64,000 nt of DNA from Bifidobacterium saimiriisciurei (GTDB lineage Bacteria > Actinomycetota > Actinomycetes > Actinomycetales > Bifidobacteriaceae). The DNA lies in contig NZ_WHZU01000001.1 of assembly GCF_010667655.1 (NCBI RefSeq), positions 248,001 to 312,000 of the forward strand, read 5' to 3'. A program made the position numbers and the translations under genes. Every line of letters starts with the position of its first letter. Position 1 is the stretch's first letter. Shown here piece after piece: positions 9,347 to 17,242 of the stretch. A model generated the notes under the pieces. The model did not search any database and was not told the DNA's origin. It worked only from the letters and a program-made list of their open reading frames with translations.

Positions 9347-9420
9347 GGCCCCGTAGCTCAGCTGGATAGAGCATGTGACTTCTAATCTCAAGGTCGCCGG
9401 TTCGAGCCCGGCCGGGGTCA
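9347..9420 (+). tRNA. tRNA-Arg (anticodon UCU)
   Basis: A 74-nt cloverleaf: acceptor GGCCCCG/CGGGGTC with one G-U pair, D-arm GCTC/GAGC, anticodon loop CTTCTAA (UCU, reads AGA), and T-arm GCCGG-TTCGAGC-CCGGC. The discriminator is A and no CCA is encoded. The anticodon stem has a U-U mismatch in its centre (TGTGA/TCTCA). The codon AGA is rare in such GC-rich genomes. Confidence 0.95.
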
Positions 9421-9427
9421 CGCCTCA

Positions 9428-9460
9428 GCCCTTGGAATCATTACGGTTCCAAGGGCTTTT
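9428..9460 (+). terminator. Intrinsic terminator of the tRNA gene
   Basis: A 10-bp stem (GCCCTTGGAA / TTCCAAGGGC) with a 9-nt loop, followed by TTTTCGTTTT, begins 8 nt after the tRNA. Confidence 0.85.
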
Positions 9461-9516
9461 CGTTTTCCGCCCAACCGTTTCGGGTACTGCTCAGGTACTA
9501 AGAGTGAATTGGGATT

Positions 9517-10044
9517 ATGCTGAAGACCATGGAATCGCGGGAATTGCAGCATGTGGAGCATGGGTTCGGACCGGTGTGGGACGCGGATTCGCGCATGCTT
9601 GTCCTCGGGTCGATGCCAAGTCCGAAATCGCGTGAGGCGGCGTTCTACTACATGCATCCGCAGAACCGGTTCTGGCCGGTGATGGCCGCATTGTTCGACG
9701 AGCCGGTGCCGGAACCGACCGCCGAGGCCCGACGCGACTTCGCCCTGCGGCATCGTTTCGCCCTGTGGGACGTCATCGCCTCCTGCGACATCGCGGGAGC
9801 GAGCGATTCGTCGATCCGCAATGCGGTGCCGAACGACCTGGCGCCCATCATCCGCGCCTCGCGCATCACCCATGTGTTCACGACCGGAGGCAAGGCGGCG
9901 CAGCTCTATCGTCGCCTGTGCGCGCCGCAGCTGGCCGCCGCCGGCATCGACATACCGATGACTCCCCTGCCGTCGACCAGCCCGGCGAACGCCCGTATGC
10001 GTCTGCCGCAGCTGGTGGAGGCATATCGCCGCATACTGGCATGA
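9517..10044 (+). CDS. DNA-deoxyinosine glycosylase (uracil-DNA glycosylase family 6)
   Basis: A 175-residue base-excision repair enzyme. The N-terminal active-site block 'LGSMPSPKSREAAFYYMHPQ' followed by NRFW matches the family-6 (hypoxanthine-DNA glycosylase) pattern rather than Mug (GINPG). The C-terminal 'PSTSPANA' is the base-flipping/intercalation loop. In characterised members the enzyme removes deaminated adenine (hypoxanthine) and has weak or no uracil activity; that specificity is inferred here from family membership. The start is the ATG in 'attATGCTGAAG'; an in-frame ATG at codon 5 is the alternative. No clear ribosome binding site is seen. It ends at a strong bidirectional hairpin. 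Confidence 0.85.
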   Translation: MLKTMESRELQHVEHGFGPVWDADSRMLVLGSMPSPKSREAAFYYMHPQNRFWPVMAALFDEPVPEPTAEARRDFALRHRFALWDVIASCDIAGASDSSIRNAVPNDLAPIIRASRITHVFTTGGKAAQLYRRLCAPQLAAAGIDIPMTPLPSTSPANARMRLPQLVEAYRRILA

Positions 10045-10088
10045 CCGCGCCGAACCGGCGACGGCGTACGGCCGATCATGACGAAACC

Positions 10089-10135
10089 GGCCCGGCGCCG
10101 GATCATGCGGGTCATGCATGGTCCGGCGCCGGGCC
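10089..10135. terminator. Bidirectional terminator hairpin between convergent genes
   Basis: A 14-bp perfect stem (GGCCCGGCGCCGGA / TCCGGCGCCGGGCC) with an inner CATG/CATG pairing sits between the glycosylase and the convergent 2-hydroxyacid dehydrogenase. Confidence 0.7.
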
Positions 10136-10172
10136 GACATCTACGATTCGCCCGTTTCACGGGCCCTATCGC

Positions 10173-11249
10173 CTAGTAGAATTCCACCGTGTTCACGACG
10201 GCGCGCAGGGGCTTGCCGTCCAGGAAGGCGGTGGCATCCTGCGCGAAGCGACGGGCGATACGCTCCTCCTCCTTGCTGCTCAACGCAGCGGTGTGCGGGC
10301 TGACCACGACCTGCGGATGGGTCCAGAACGGAGAGTCGGCGGGGAGCGGCTCATGCTCGAACACGTCCATGGCCGCGAAGGCCACGCGCCCGTCATCGAG
10401 GGCCTTGAGCAGTTCGGATTCGTCGATCACCGTGCCGCGGCCCACGCTGGAGATGATGGTGCCCGGCTTCATGTTGGCGAACACGTCCTTGCCCAGCATA
10501 TGGAACGTCTGGTCGGTGCCCGGCAGCGTGTTGATGATGGCGTCGGCCTCGCCCACGACCTGCGGCAGTTCGGCGGCGGTCACCACCTTGTCGACGCCGT
10601 CAATCCGAGGGCTGCCCTCGGCGACGCCGATCACCCGTGCACCCAGCGCGTTGAGACGCCGCACGCACTCGGAGCCGATGCCGCCCAGTCCCATCACCAG
10701 CACGGTCATTTCATCGACCTGTCGCATCTCCCAGCGCCCCGGCCAGTTCTTGGCCTGCTTGTCGGCGAGCAGTTTCGGCAGGTTCTTGGCGCCCGCCAGC
10801 AGACCGAACACCGCGAACTCGGCGAGAGGTCCACCGTGGACTCCGGCACTGGTGGTGAAGATGATGCGGTCGAACTCCTCGCGGGCGAGACCCGCGTCCT
10901 TGACCTGGCTGCCGCCGCCGGCGGCCGTCGTCATCACCCATTTCAGGTCCGGGTTGGCACGGACCGTGCGGGCGAGCGCGGCGGGTTCGACGTCGGGGAT
11001 GCCGAACAGCACTTCGGCGGAGTCCACCAGTTCGTCGAATGCCTTCTGCTGCTCCTCGGTGCGATGGTATTCGGGATCGCCCGACCAGTCGGCGGCGCAA
11101 CGCATGGGCTTGAGCAGGGACTGGTCGCGCACCATCTCGACGCGGGGTTCGAGGGTCTCGACCAGTTTGCAGAGCTCCTCCTTCAGCGGGACGGCCACGA
11201 CCACGCGCAGCTTGTGTCCGGTTTCGTTCGTTGCGGTTGCGGTTGTCAT
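10173..11249 (-). CDS. NAD(P)-dependent D-2-hydroxyacid dehydrogenase (2-keto sugar acid reductase type)
   Basis: A 358-residue member of the D-isomer-specific 2-hydroxyacid dehydrogenases. The Rossmann motif is 'VMGLGGIGSECVRRL' (~residue 180). The substrate Arg is in 'SSVGRGTVIDE', the Glu in 'AMDVFEHEPL' and the catalytic His in 'VSPHTAALSS'. ATG 11249 is preceded by AAAGGAAAC. It is the last gene of the three-gene minus-strand operon with an MHS transporter and an SDR. That context favours reduction of a 2-keto sugar acid, as 2-ketogluconate reductases of this family do, rather than serine biosynthesis. The substrate is inferred, not shown. Confidence 0.75.
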   Translation of the reverse strand: MTTATATNETGHKLRVVVAVPLKEELCKLVETLEPRVEMVRDQSLLKPMRCAADWSGDPEYHRTEEQQKAFDELVDSAEVLFGIPDVEPAALARTVRANPDLKWVMTTAAGGGSQVKDAGLAREEFDRIIFTTSAGVHGGPLAEFAVFGLLAGAKNLPKLLADKQAKNWPGRWEMRQVDEMTVLVMGLGGIGSECVRRLNALGARVIGVAEGSPRIDGVDKVVTAAELPQVVGEADAIINTLPGTDQTFHMLGKDVFANMKPGTIISSVGRGTVIDESELLKALDDGRVAFAAMDVFEHEPLPADSPFWTHPQVVVSPHTAALSSKEEERIARRFAQDATAFLDGKPLRAVVNTVEFY

Positions 11250-11325
11250 ATCGTGTTTCCTTTGGGTGTATGTCGGGATTCGACGGATATATAGGGTGGA
11301 TGCGCAGAGGAACCGGCCGGAGAGG

Positions 11326-12759
11326 TCAGTTCGACGCCGCCACGGACTGGTAGCCGAGCGTGTCGGCGACCCCCGGAACGCGGGTCGTGACATCGCCGCG
11401 CTCGTTTTCCGGAAGCCTGACGGCGTCCTCGAGACGGGTGAGGTCCCGACCGGCGGTCTCGGGCACCATGAAGGTCGACAGTGTGGTGACGGCCGCGAGC
11501 ACGGTCATGTACACGCCCATCAGCATCCAGTTCGCGTTGCTCACCGCGATGATGTAGGAGCCGAGCACACCGGCCAGGCCGCCGGCGACCACTGCGGAGA
11601 GCTCGCGGGCCATGGCCACGCCGAGATAGCGGTGGCGGGCGCCGAACAGTTCGGGGAACATGGCGCACTGCGGGCCGAGCATGAAGTTGACGCCGAAGCC
11701 GACACCCAGCGTCACCACCGCGACGGCGATGTAGTGGTTGCCGAGGGAGAGCAGCCACCATGCGGGGAAGGCGAACAGCAGCAAGAACACCGAACCGGCG
11801 CGGTAGATCACGCGACGGCCGAACCTGTCGGACAGGGCGCCGGAGAACGGCACCGTGAACAGGCCCACCAGCGCACCCAACGCGACGCCCCAGGACAGCA
11901 CGCCCCTGTCGGCGTTGCTGCCGGCAACGGCCACGACGTAGGACATCGACAGCGTCTGCAGCATGTAGCTTCCGCCGTTTTCGGCCATGCGCATGCCGAA
12001 CGCGGCGACAAGGCCGGGCATGCCGGTGGAGAATAGCTCCTTGAGCGGATGCTCGGCCACCTGGTCGTTGGCCTTGAGCTCCACGAAGGTCGGCGATTCA
12101 CGAAGATGCATTCGAATGAACAGGGCCAGCAGGATCAGCAGGAACGAGGCGAGGAACGGGATGCGCCAGCCCCACGCCAGCAGCTGCTTCTCGGGCATGA
12201 GGGTCAGCAGGAAGAAGGCGACGGACGCCATAAGGCTGCCGGCCTGGATGCCGATGTACGGCAGTGCGGCGAAGAATCCACGCTGCTTGACCGGCGCATA
12301 CTCGGCCATCAGCACCGAGGAGCCGGTCTGTTCGGCGCCGGCGCCGAAGCCCTGCACCAGTCGCGCGATGACCAGCAGAATCGGGGCCAGCATGCCGACC
12401 GAATCGTAGGTGGGCAGGAAGCCGATGGCGGTGGAGGCGCCGCCCATGAGGATGATGGTGACGACCAGCACCCACTTGCGGCCGATGATGTCGCCGAGAC
12501 GGCCGAAGATGAGTCCGCCGAACGGTCTTGCGATGAAGCCCACGCCGAAGGTGGCGAAGGAGGCCACGGTCGCCATGGCGGGATTGTCCTGCGGGAAGAA
12601 CAACGTGTTGAAGATCAGCGCGGTGCACAGGCCGTACAGCGCGAAGTCGAAGTATTCGAGGGCGCTGCCGAGGCTCGAGGCCAGGGTGGCGCGCTTGAGC
12701 TGGTCGGCGTATTCCGCCTCGCTCATGGGCGCGGTTTCCGGAACATCGGATTTTGCCAT
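11326..12759 (-). CDS. MFS transporter, metabolite:H+ symporter (MHS) family
   Basis: A 477-residue twelve-helix carrier. The MHS hallmarks are visible: 'SALEYFDFALYG' in helix 1, 'RPFGGLIFGRLGDIIGRK' in the loop 2-3 motif, 'RLVQGFGAGAEQTGSSVLMAE' in helix 4, and 'WGWRIPFLASFLLILLALFIR' around helix 6. The family moves organic and sugar acids with protons. ATG 12759 is 6 nt from AAAGGAG; a second ATG immediately upstream (12762) is an alternative. It lies 51 nt after the SDR and 76 nt before the 2-hydroxyacid dehydrogenase, consistent with one operon that imports and oxidises or reduces a sugar acid. Confidence 0.85.
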   Translation of the reverse strand: MAKSDVPETAPMSEAEYADQLKRATLASSLGSALEYFDFALYGLCTALIFNTLFFPQDNPAMATVASFATFGVGFIARPFGGLIFGRLGDIIGRKWVLVVTIILMGGASTAIGFLPTYDSVGMLAPILLVIARLVQGFGAGAEQTGSSVLMAEYAPVKQRGFFAALPYIGIQAGSLMASVAFFLLTLMPEKQLLAWGWRIPFLASFLLILLALFIRMHLRESPTFVELKANDQVAEHPLKELFSTGMPGLVAAFGMRMAENGGSYMLQTLSMSYVVAVAGSNADRGVLSWGVALGALVGLFTVPFSGALSDRFGRRVIYRAGSVFLLLFAFPAWWLLSLGNHYIAVAVVTLGVGFGVNFMLGPQCAMFPELFGARHRYLGVAMARELSAVVAGGLAGVLGSYIIAVSNANWMLMGVYMTVLAAVTTLSTFMVPETAGRDLTRLEDAVRLPENERGDVTTRVPGVADTLGYQSVAASN

Positions 12760-12810
12760 CATAATCTCCTTTGATTACGGGGAAATCTGAAATGATTGGT
12801 CGGCCGGACG

Positions 12811-13584
12811 TCAGCGCAGCAGGTAGCCGCCGTCGACGGGGATCATGGCTCCGGTGATGTAGTTCGACGCCGACGAGCACAGGAACACCATCGCCCCCAT
12901 GAGCTCGCGCGGCTCGCCCCAGTGTCCGGCGGGGATGTGCTCGCGGATCTCCACGCTGCGCACGGGGTCCTCCTGCAGCGCCTTGGTCATCGGGGTGTTG
13001 ATGTAGCCGGGGGCCAGACCGTTGACCTGGATGTTGTACGGAGCAAGGGCGTCGGCGTAGGCGCGGGTCAGACCCATCACGCCGTGCTTGCTCGCCGTGT
13101 AGGGGAAGATGAACTTGCCGGCGCGGTAGGACTGCATGGAGCCGATGTTCACGATCTTGCCGCCCTTCCGGTCGATCATGACCTTGGCGACCTCGTGAGA
13201 GAGGTAGTACAACGCGTTGAGGTTGAGTTCGATGACCGCACGCCAGTCGTCGTCGGGGAAGTCCACGATATCGTGGCGGCGCTGCATGCCCGCGTTGTTG
13301 ATGAGCACGTCGATGCGGCCGTATTCCGCGATCGCGGCGTCGACGATCTTCTTCGCGGCGCCGGGCTCGGTGATGTCCTGCTGCAGGAACGCGACCCTAC
13401 GGCCGTTGGCCTCCACCTCGGCGCGTACGTCCTCCCAGCCGGTGCGGTCATACGAGACGATGAACACGTCGGCGCCGACCTTGCTCACGGCCTGCGTGTA
13501 GAAGCGTCCGAGGCCGCTGGCCCCGCCCGTGATCAGCACGACCTTGTCGGTAAGCGCAAAGCTGTCGATGGAGAACTCTTCCAT
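12811..13584 (-). CDS. SDR oxidoreductase, gluconate 5-dehydrogenase-like (cluster A)
   Basis: A 257-residue classical short-chain dehydrogenase. NAD(P) motif 'LITGGASGLGRF' (~18), 'NNAG' (~92), catalytic Ser in 'IGSMQSY', and Tyr/Lys in 'YTASK'. Its closest relative in the window is the SDR at 38073 (same 'SMQSYRAGK', 'YADALAPYNIQVNGLAPGY' and C-terminal 'PVDGGYLLR'), which sits with idonate-type genes. This supports a 5-keto-gluconate or similar keto-sugar-acid reductase. It is the first gene of its operon, with AAGGAGTGACGC before the ATG, downstream of the operator region shared with the divergent LacI. Confidence 0.75.
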   Translation of the reverse strand: MEEFSIDSFALTDKVVLITGGASGLGRFYTQAVSKVGADVFIVSYDRTGWEDVRAEVEANGRRVAFLQQDITEPGAAKKIVDAAIAEYGRIDVLINNAGMQRRHDIVDFPDDDWRAVIELNLNALYYLSHEVAKVMIDRKGGKIVNIGSMQSYRAGKFIFPYTASKHGVMGLTRAYADALAPYNIQVNGLAPGYINTPMTKALQEDPVRSVEIREHIPAGHWGEPRELMGAMVFLCSSASNYITGAMIPVDGGYLLR

Positions 13585-13696
13585 GCGTCACTCCTTAACG
13601 ATTCGATTCCGGCCGGTTCGCCGGAGAGACCGGTGTGGATGCGGCATCTCATGGCCGCATCCATGCCGGTTTCACTGTTTCCTATGATGTCTTCCC

Positions 13697-13774
13697 TTAG
13701 GTTATCGATATCCCATCGAAATATAACTTCGTTGTGTTTACTTGGGTGTATCGATATCCCTAAGATATACCCAA
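13697..13774. promoter_or_regulatory. LacI-type operators between cluster A operon and its regulator
   Basis: The 326-nt divergent gap (13585-13910) holds two TATCGATA palindromes (13703-13710 and 13749-13756) in inverted flanking context (each followed or preceded by CTTAGG-like sequence). A larger inverted repeat, TTGGGTGTATC (13742-13752) / GATATACCCAA (13764-13774), encloses the second. The second site reads TGTATCGATATC and matches the TGTAwCGwTACA pattern also found before clusters B and C. Confidence 0.6.
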
Positions 13775-13910
13775 CCGTGAAAACACGCCACCATCGGCGT
13801 GTTGCGCGACAATCCGCGCACAATCGCGGGAACGGCGCGCGCCGTCCGTGAAATCGGATTTACACTGGTGGGGCGCAAGTCAACGGGGCAATGCAGGAAA
13901 GGACGTCGAC

Positions 13911-14939
13911 ATGGCCAAGGTAACCATCGCGGACATCGCACGCGAGGCCCAGGTATCCGTGACCACGGTCTCCCGGTTCATCAACGGCAACTACGGCAAG
14001 ATGAGCCAGGCGACCAGGAACCGCGTCCAAGACACCATCACCCGTCTCGACTACCGTCCCAGCGCCTCGGCGCGCAGGATGCGACAGCAGTCCACCCATG
14101 TGGTCGGCGTCATCGTCTCCGATATCTCCAACGTCTTCTCATCGCTGCTGTTCAGCGGCATCTACACCGAACTGCAGCCCGCCGGGTACGACGTCATGCT
14201 GATGAACTCGAACAACTCCGTACGCGAGGAGCACGACGAGATCGAACGACTGCTCGCCCAGGAGGCCGACGGACTGATCATCCAGCCCAACTCCACCGAC
14301 TTCCGCTCCTATGAGGACGTGACCAGCGCCCGCGTGCCGCTCGTCATGGTCGACCGCAGGCCACCGAACCAGCCGGATTCCGTCACCAGCATCGTCTCGA
14401 ACAACCGGGAGGCCTGCCACGACCTCGTCGGCAGGCTCGCCGACATGGGGTACGACAACCTCGTGGTGGTCCGTCGGCTGCGCAGCGACCTTTCCGCGCA
14501 GACCCCTCGCGTCGAAGGATTGAAGCAGGCGGCCGAGGAACGGCACGTGCTCATGGTCACCATCGGCGCGGAAGGCCAGGACGCCGCATGGCTGCAGCGG
14601 GAGATAGACACCACGCTGCGTCATCTCAACGGCAGGACGGCGCTGGTCTCGCTCATGGGGCCCACGTTGTTCGACATCCTCACGGCATTGCGCAACCTCG
14701 GCATCACCTTTCCCGACGACATCGGCCTCGTCAGCTTCGACGACTGGCGATGGTCGCAGCATGTGAGGGACGGCGTATACCTGCTGGAACAGGACCCGCG
14801 GATCCTCGGCCAGGAATCCGCGAAGAACCTGCTGGAGCAGATCCGCGCCAAGGAATCCGGCAGTGGCGGCAACGACCCATACACGGCGAGCCGGCAGCTC
14901 GTTCTGCCCGTCTCCATCGTGAAGGCGCCGTCGATCTGA
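13911..14939 (+). CDS. LacI-family regulator of sugar-acid cluster A
   Basis: A 342-residue repressor. The N-terminal helix-turn-helix is 'TIADIAREAQVSVTTVSRF' followed by the hinge 'RPSASARRMR', then a periplasmic-binding-protein-like effector domain (from ~60). The specificity pair of the recognition helix is Val-Thr (VSVTTVS), identical in the regulators at 35114 and 40284. ATG 13911 follows GGAAAGGA. It is divergent from the cluster A operon and likely controls it through the palindromes in between. The effector is probably a sugar acid or keto-acid, inferred from context only. Confidence 0.85.
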   Translation: MAKVTIADIAREAQVSVTTVSRFINGNYGKMSQATRNRVQDTITRLDYRPSASARRMRQQSTHVVGVIVSDISNVFSSLLFSGIYTELQPAGYDVMLMNSNNSVREEHDEIERLLAQEADGLIIQPNSTDFRSYEDVTSARVPLVMVDRRPPNQPDSVTSIVSNNREACHDLVGRLADMGYDNLVVVRRLRSDLSAQTPRVEGLKQAAEERHVLMVTIGAEGQDAAWLQREIDTTLRHLNGRTALVSLMGPTLFDILTALRNLGITFPDDIGLVSFDDWRWSQHVRDGVYLLEQDPRILGQESAKNLLEQIRAKESGSGGNDPYTASRQLVLPVSIVKAPSI

Positions 14940-14958
14940 CCACGGCGGGCGCCGCCCG

Positions 14959-17046
14959 TCATCCCACGGTGTTGCCGAAGATCTCGGCCTGAAGGTTCTT
15001 GCGACTGGCCTCGAGCCTGGTTATCTCCCCGAGCAGGCGGAACTTCTCCTCGCCTTCGGGCAGCTGGTTCATCCGCCGCTTGTTACGCGCGATGAGCCGC
15101 ATGTAGCCCATGTCGAGCAGCCGCACCAGCAGTTCGGAGGCATACTGCTTCTCCGCATCGGTGGCCGGACGCAGCGGCGCCGAGACAGCCGACGACGACT
15201 GTGCCATCTCGTCCGTCACCTGCTGCGAGTCCTTCTCCGCGCTCGGCAGCGGCAGCGGCATCACGGCCAGCTCGTTCACCACGCCCTCGAGCAGCGGCCC
15301 AGCGGCCTTGGACAGATTGTGCATCCACAATCCCTGCGGCGTATCGTTCGACGGCAGTCCGCCGGCCGCCTCCAGCGCCTGATACATCGAGCGGAACACC
15401 GGCGTCGTGAAGCTCTCCTCCGTCAGCTGAGCGAACATCGACGGGTTGACCGAACGCGGCACCTGAATGAGAATGCCCATGAACTGCTGCTCGCAGATGA
15501 ACACCGCATCATCGATGCGATAGTACCCCTGGGTCAGCGCATCCTGCCGTTCAAGCGCACGTCGACGGGCCGGATTCGCATACGGGTTCTCCCCACGTTC
15601 CCCGCGCGCTCCCCTATCGGCGTTGTTGAAACCGCCGTATTGGCGCTGGCCGCGCGGCGCATAGGCGTCTTCGTCGCGGACCCGCAGCTGACGCCGAGCG
15701 TTCTGCACCTCACGCGCCATCACATCGAGCTCGATGCCGATGCGGCGCGCGGCCTTGCGCGCATACAGGTCGACCAGCGAACGATCGCGGATCTGCGCGA
15801 TGACCGGCGCCACGGCCTTCACCGCGCCCATCTGCCCGGTCGCATACTGCGTGTCGAACTGGTCGATCGCCGTGTTGATGACGAAATCATACAGCGGATA
15901 CGCGTTGTCGATCAGCGTGCGCACGGCGGTGTCGCCCCGCTGGATGCGCAGGTCGCACGGGTCGAGATTGTCGTCGGCCACGGCCACGAACGTCTGCGAA
16001 AGGAACGCGCCGTCCAGGCCGAACGCGTGCAGCGCGGCCTTCTGGCCGGCGGCGTCGCCGTCGAACGTGAACACGACGCGCGACGTCCGGTTCTTTCCCG
16101 GACCGATGAGCTGCAGGCCGCCGAGCTTGTCGTCGGAGATCAGACGACGCACGATCTTCGCATGCTCGTTGCCGAACGCCGTGCCGCAGGTCGCCACGGC
16201 CGTGTCGACGCCGGCGAGATGACAGGCCATCACATCGGTATAGCCTTCGACGATGACGACCTGACGCTTCTTCACGATGTTCGCTTTGGCGATGTCGAGG
16301 CCGTACAGCACCTGGTTCTTGTGATACAGCGTGGTGTCGGGCGTGTTGATGTACTTCGCCTGAATCGTGTCGTCGTCATACAACTTGCGGGCGCCGAAGC
16401 CGAGCGTGCGGCCGGTCGCGTCGCGAATCGGCCACGTCACGCGGCCGCGGAAATAGTCGTAGACGCCGCGCTGGCCCTGACGCGCCAGGCCGGCGTCCAT
16501 CATCTCCTGCTGCGTATAGCCCTTCGACGCCAGGTGACGGACGAGATTGTCCCAGCCCTGCGGCGCGTATCCGCAGCCGAAGCGCTCGCAGTCGGCCTGG
16601 GAGAAGTTTCGGCCGGCGAGGAGCTTGCGCGCGGCCAACGCCTCGCGGCTCATGATCTGCGAGACGAAGAAGCGCTGCGCCTCGTCGTTGATCTCCAGCA
16701 GGCGGGAGCGCTTGGAACCCTGACGCTGCTGAGGCTGCTTGGAGTCGTAATGCAGCTCGATGTGGTATTTGTCGGCGAGGATCTCGACGGCGTCGGCGAA
16801 TCCGACGTTTTCGGACTGTTCGACGTATTTGAAGATGTCACCGCCCAGACCACAGCCGAAGCAGTGCCATGAGCCGAGTGCGGGACGCACGGAGAAGCTC
16901 GGCGTCTTTTCGTCGTGGAACGGGCACAGGCCCATGAACGTGCCGGAGCCCGACGCCTTCAATGTGACGTCGGCGGAAACGATGTCGTACAGATCGGCGG
17001 CTGCACGCACCTTCTCAATGTCTTCCTTCAGAATCAAACCCGGCAT
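14959..17046 (-). CDS. dnaG: DNA primase
   Basis: A 695-residue primase that makes RNA primers at the replication fork. The CHC2 zinc finger (CPFHDEKTPSFSVRP...CFGCG, ~41-64) is followed by the catalytic core and the TOPRIM fold with 'VVIVEGYTDVMACH' (acidic Glu) and 'FTFDGDAAGQKA' (DxD metal ligands). The C-terminal ~150 residues would form the DnaB-interaction domain. It is longer than the common ~600 residues because of an Arg/Gly/Asn-rich linker near 470-500. No Shine-Dalgarno is seen, but TAGACT ends 8 nt before the ATG, so the mRNA may be leaderless. The adjacent genes are functionally unrelated. Confidence 0.97.
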   Translation of the reverse strand: MPGLILKEDIEKVRAAADLYDIVSADVTLKASGSGTFMGLCPFHDEKTPSFSVRPALGSWHCFGCGLGGDIFKYVEQSENVGFADAVEILADKYHIELHYDSKQPQQRQGSKRSRLLEINDEAQRFFVSQIMSREALAARKLLAGRNFSQADCERFGCGYAPQGWDNLVRHLASKGYTQQEMMDAGLARQGQRGVYDYFRGRVTWPIRDATGRTLGFGARKLYDDDTIQAKYINTPDTTLYHKNQVLYGLDIAKANIVKKRQVVIVEGYTDVMACHLAGVDTAVATCGTAFGNEHAKIVRRLISDDKLGGLQLIGPGKNRTSRVVFTFDGDAAGQKAALHAFGLDGAFLSQTFVAVADDNLDPCDLRIQRGDTAVRTLIDNAYPLYDFVINTAIDQFDTQYATGQMGAVKAVAPVIAQIRDRSLVDLYARKAARRIGIELDVMAREVQNARRQLRVRDEDAYAPRGQRQYGGFNNADRGARGERGENPYANPARRRALERQDALTQGYYRIDDAVFICEQQFMGILIQVPRSVNPSMFAQLTEESFTTPVFRSMYQALEAAGGLPSNDTPQGLWMHNLSKAAGPLLEGVVNELAVMPLPLPSAEKDSQQVTDEMAQSSSAVSAPLRPATDAEKQYASELLVRLLDMGYMRLIARNKRRMNQLPEGEEKFRLLGEITRLEASRKNLQAEIFGNTVG

Positions 17047-17198
17047 AACGCTTTAGTCTACCCAACCGGGGTGATTGCCGGCGTCGTGTGGCGGTCGGCG
17101 AACGCCGCACGGGCCGCGTCGGCACACAGGAGCCCGACCCATGTGACGAACCTGAGGAAACGTTGCGATTCCAACGATTGATCAGCACCGTCTAATCA

Positions 17199-17236
17199 GC
17201 CCCGCCACACAGGCCGTACCGCCCATGTGACGGGGC
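17199..17236 (-). terminator. Hairpin after alr
   Basis: GCCCCGCCACA (17199-17209) pairs with TGTGACGGGGC (17226-17236) with one mismatch, 7 nt beyond the alr stop. No U-tract. Confidence 0.4.
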
Positions 17237-17242
17237 GTCCGG

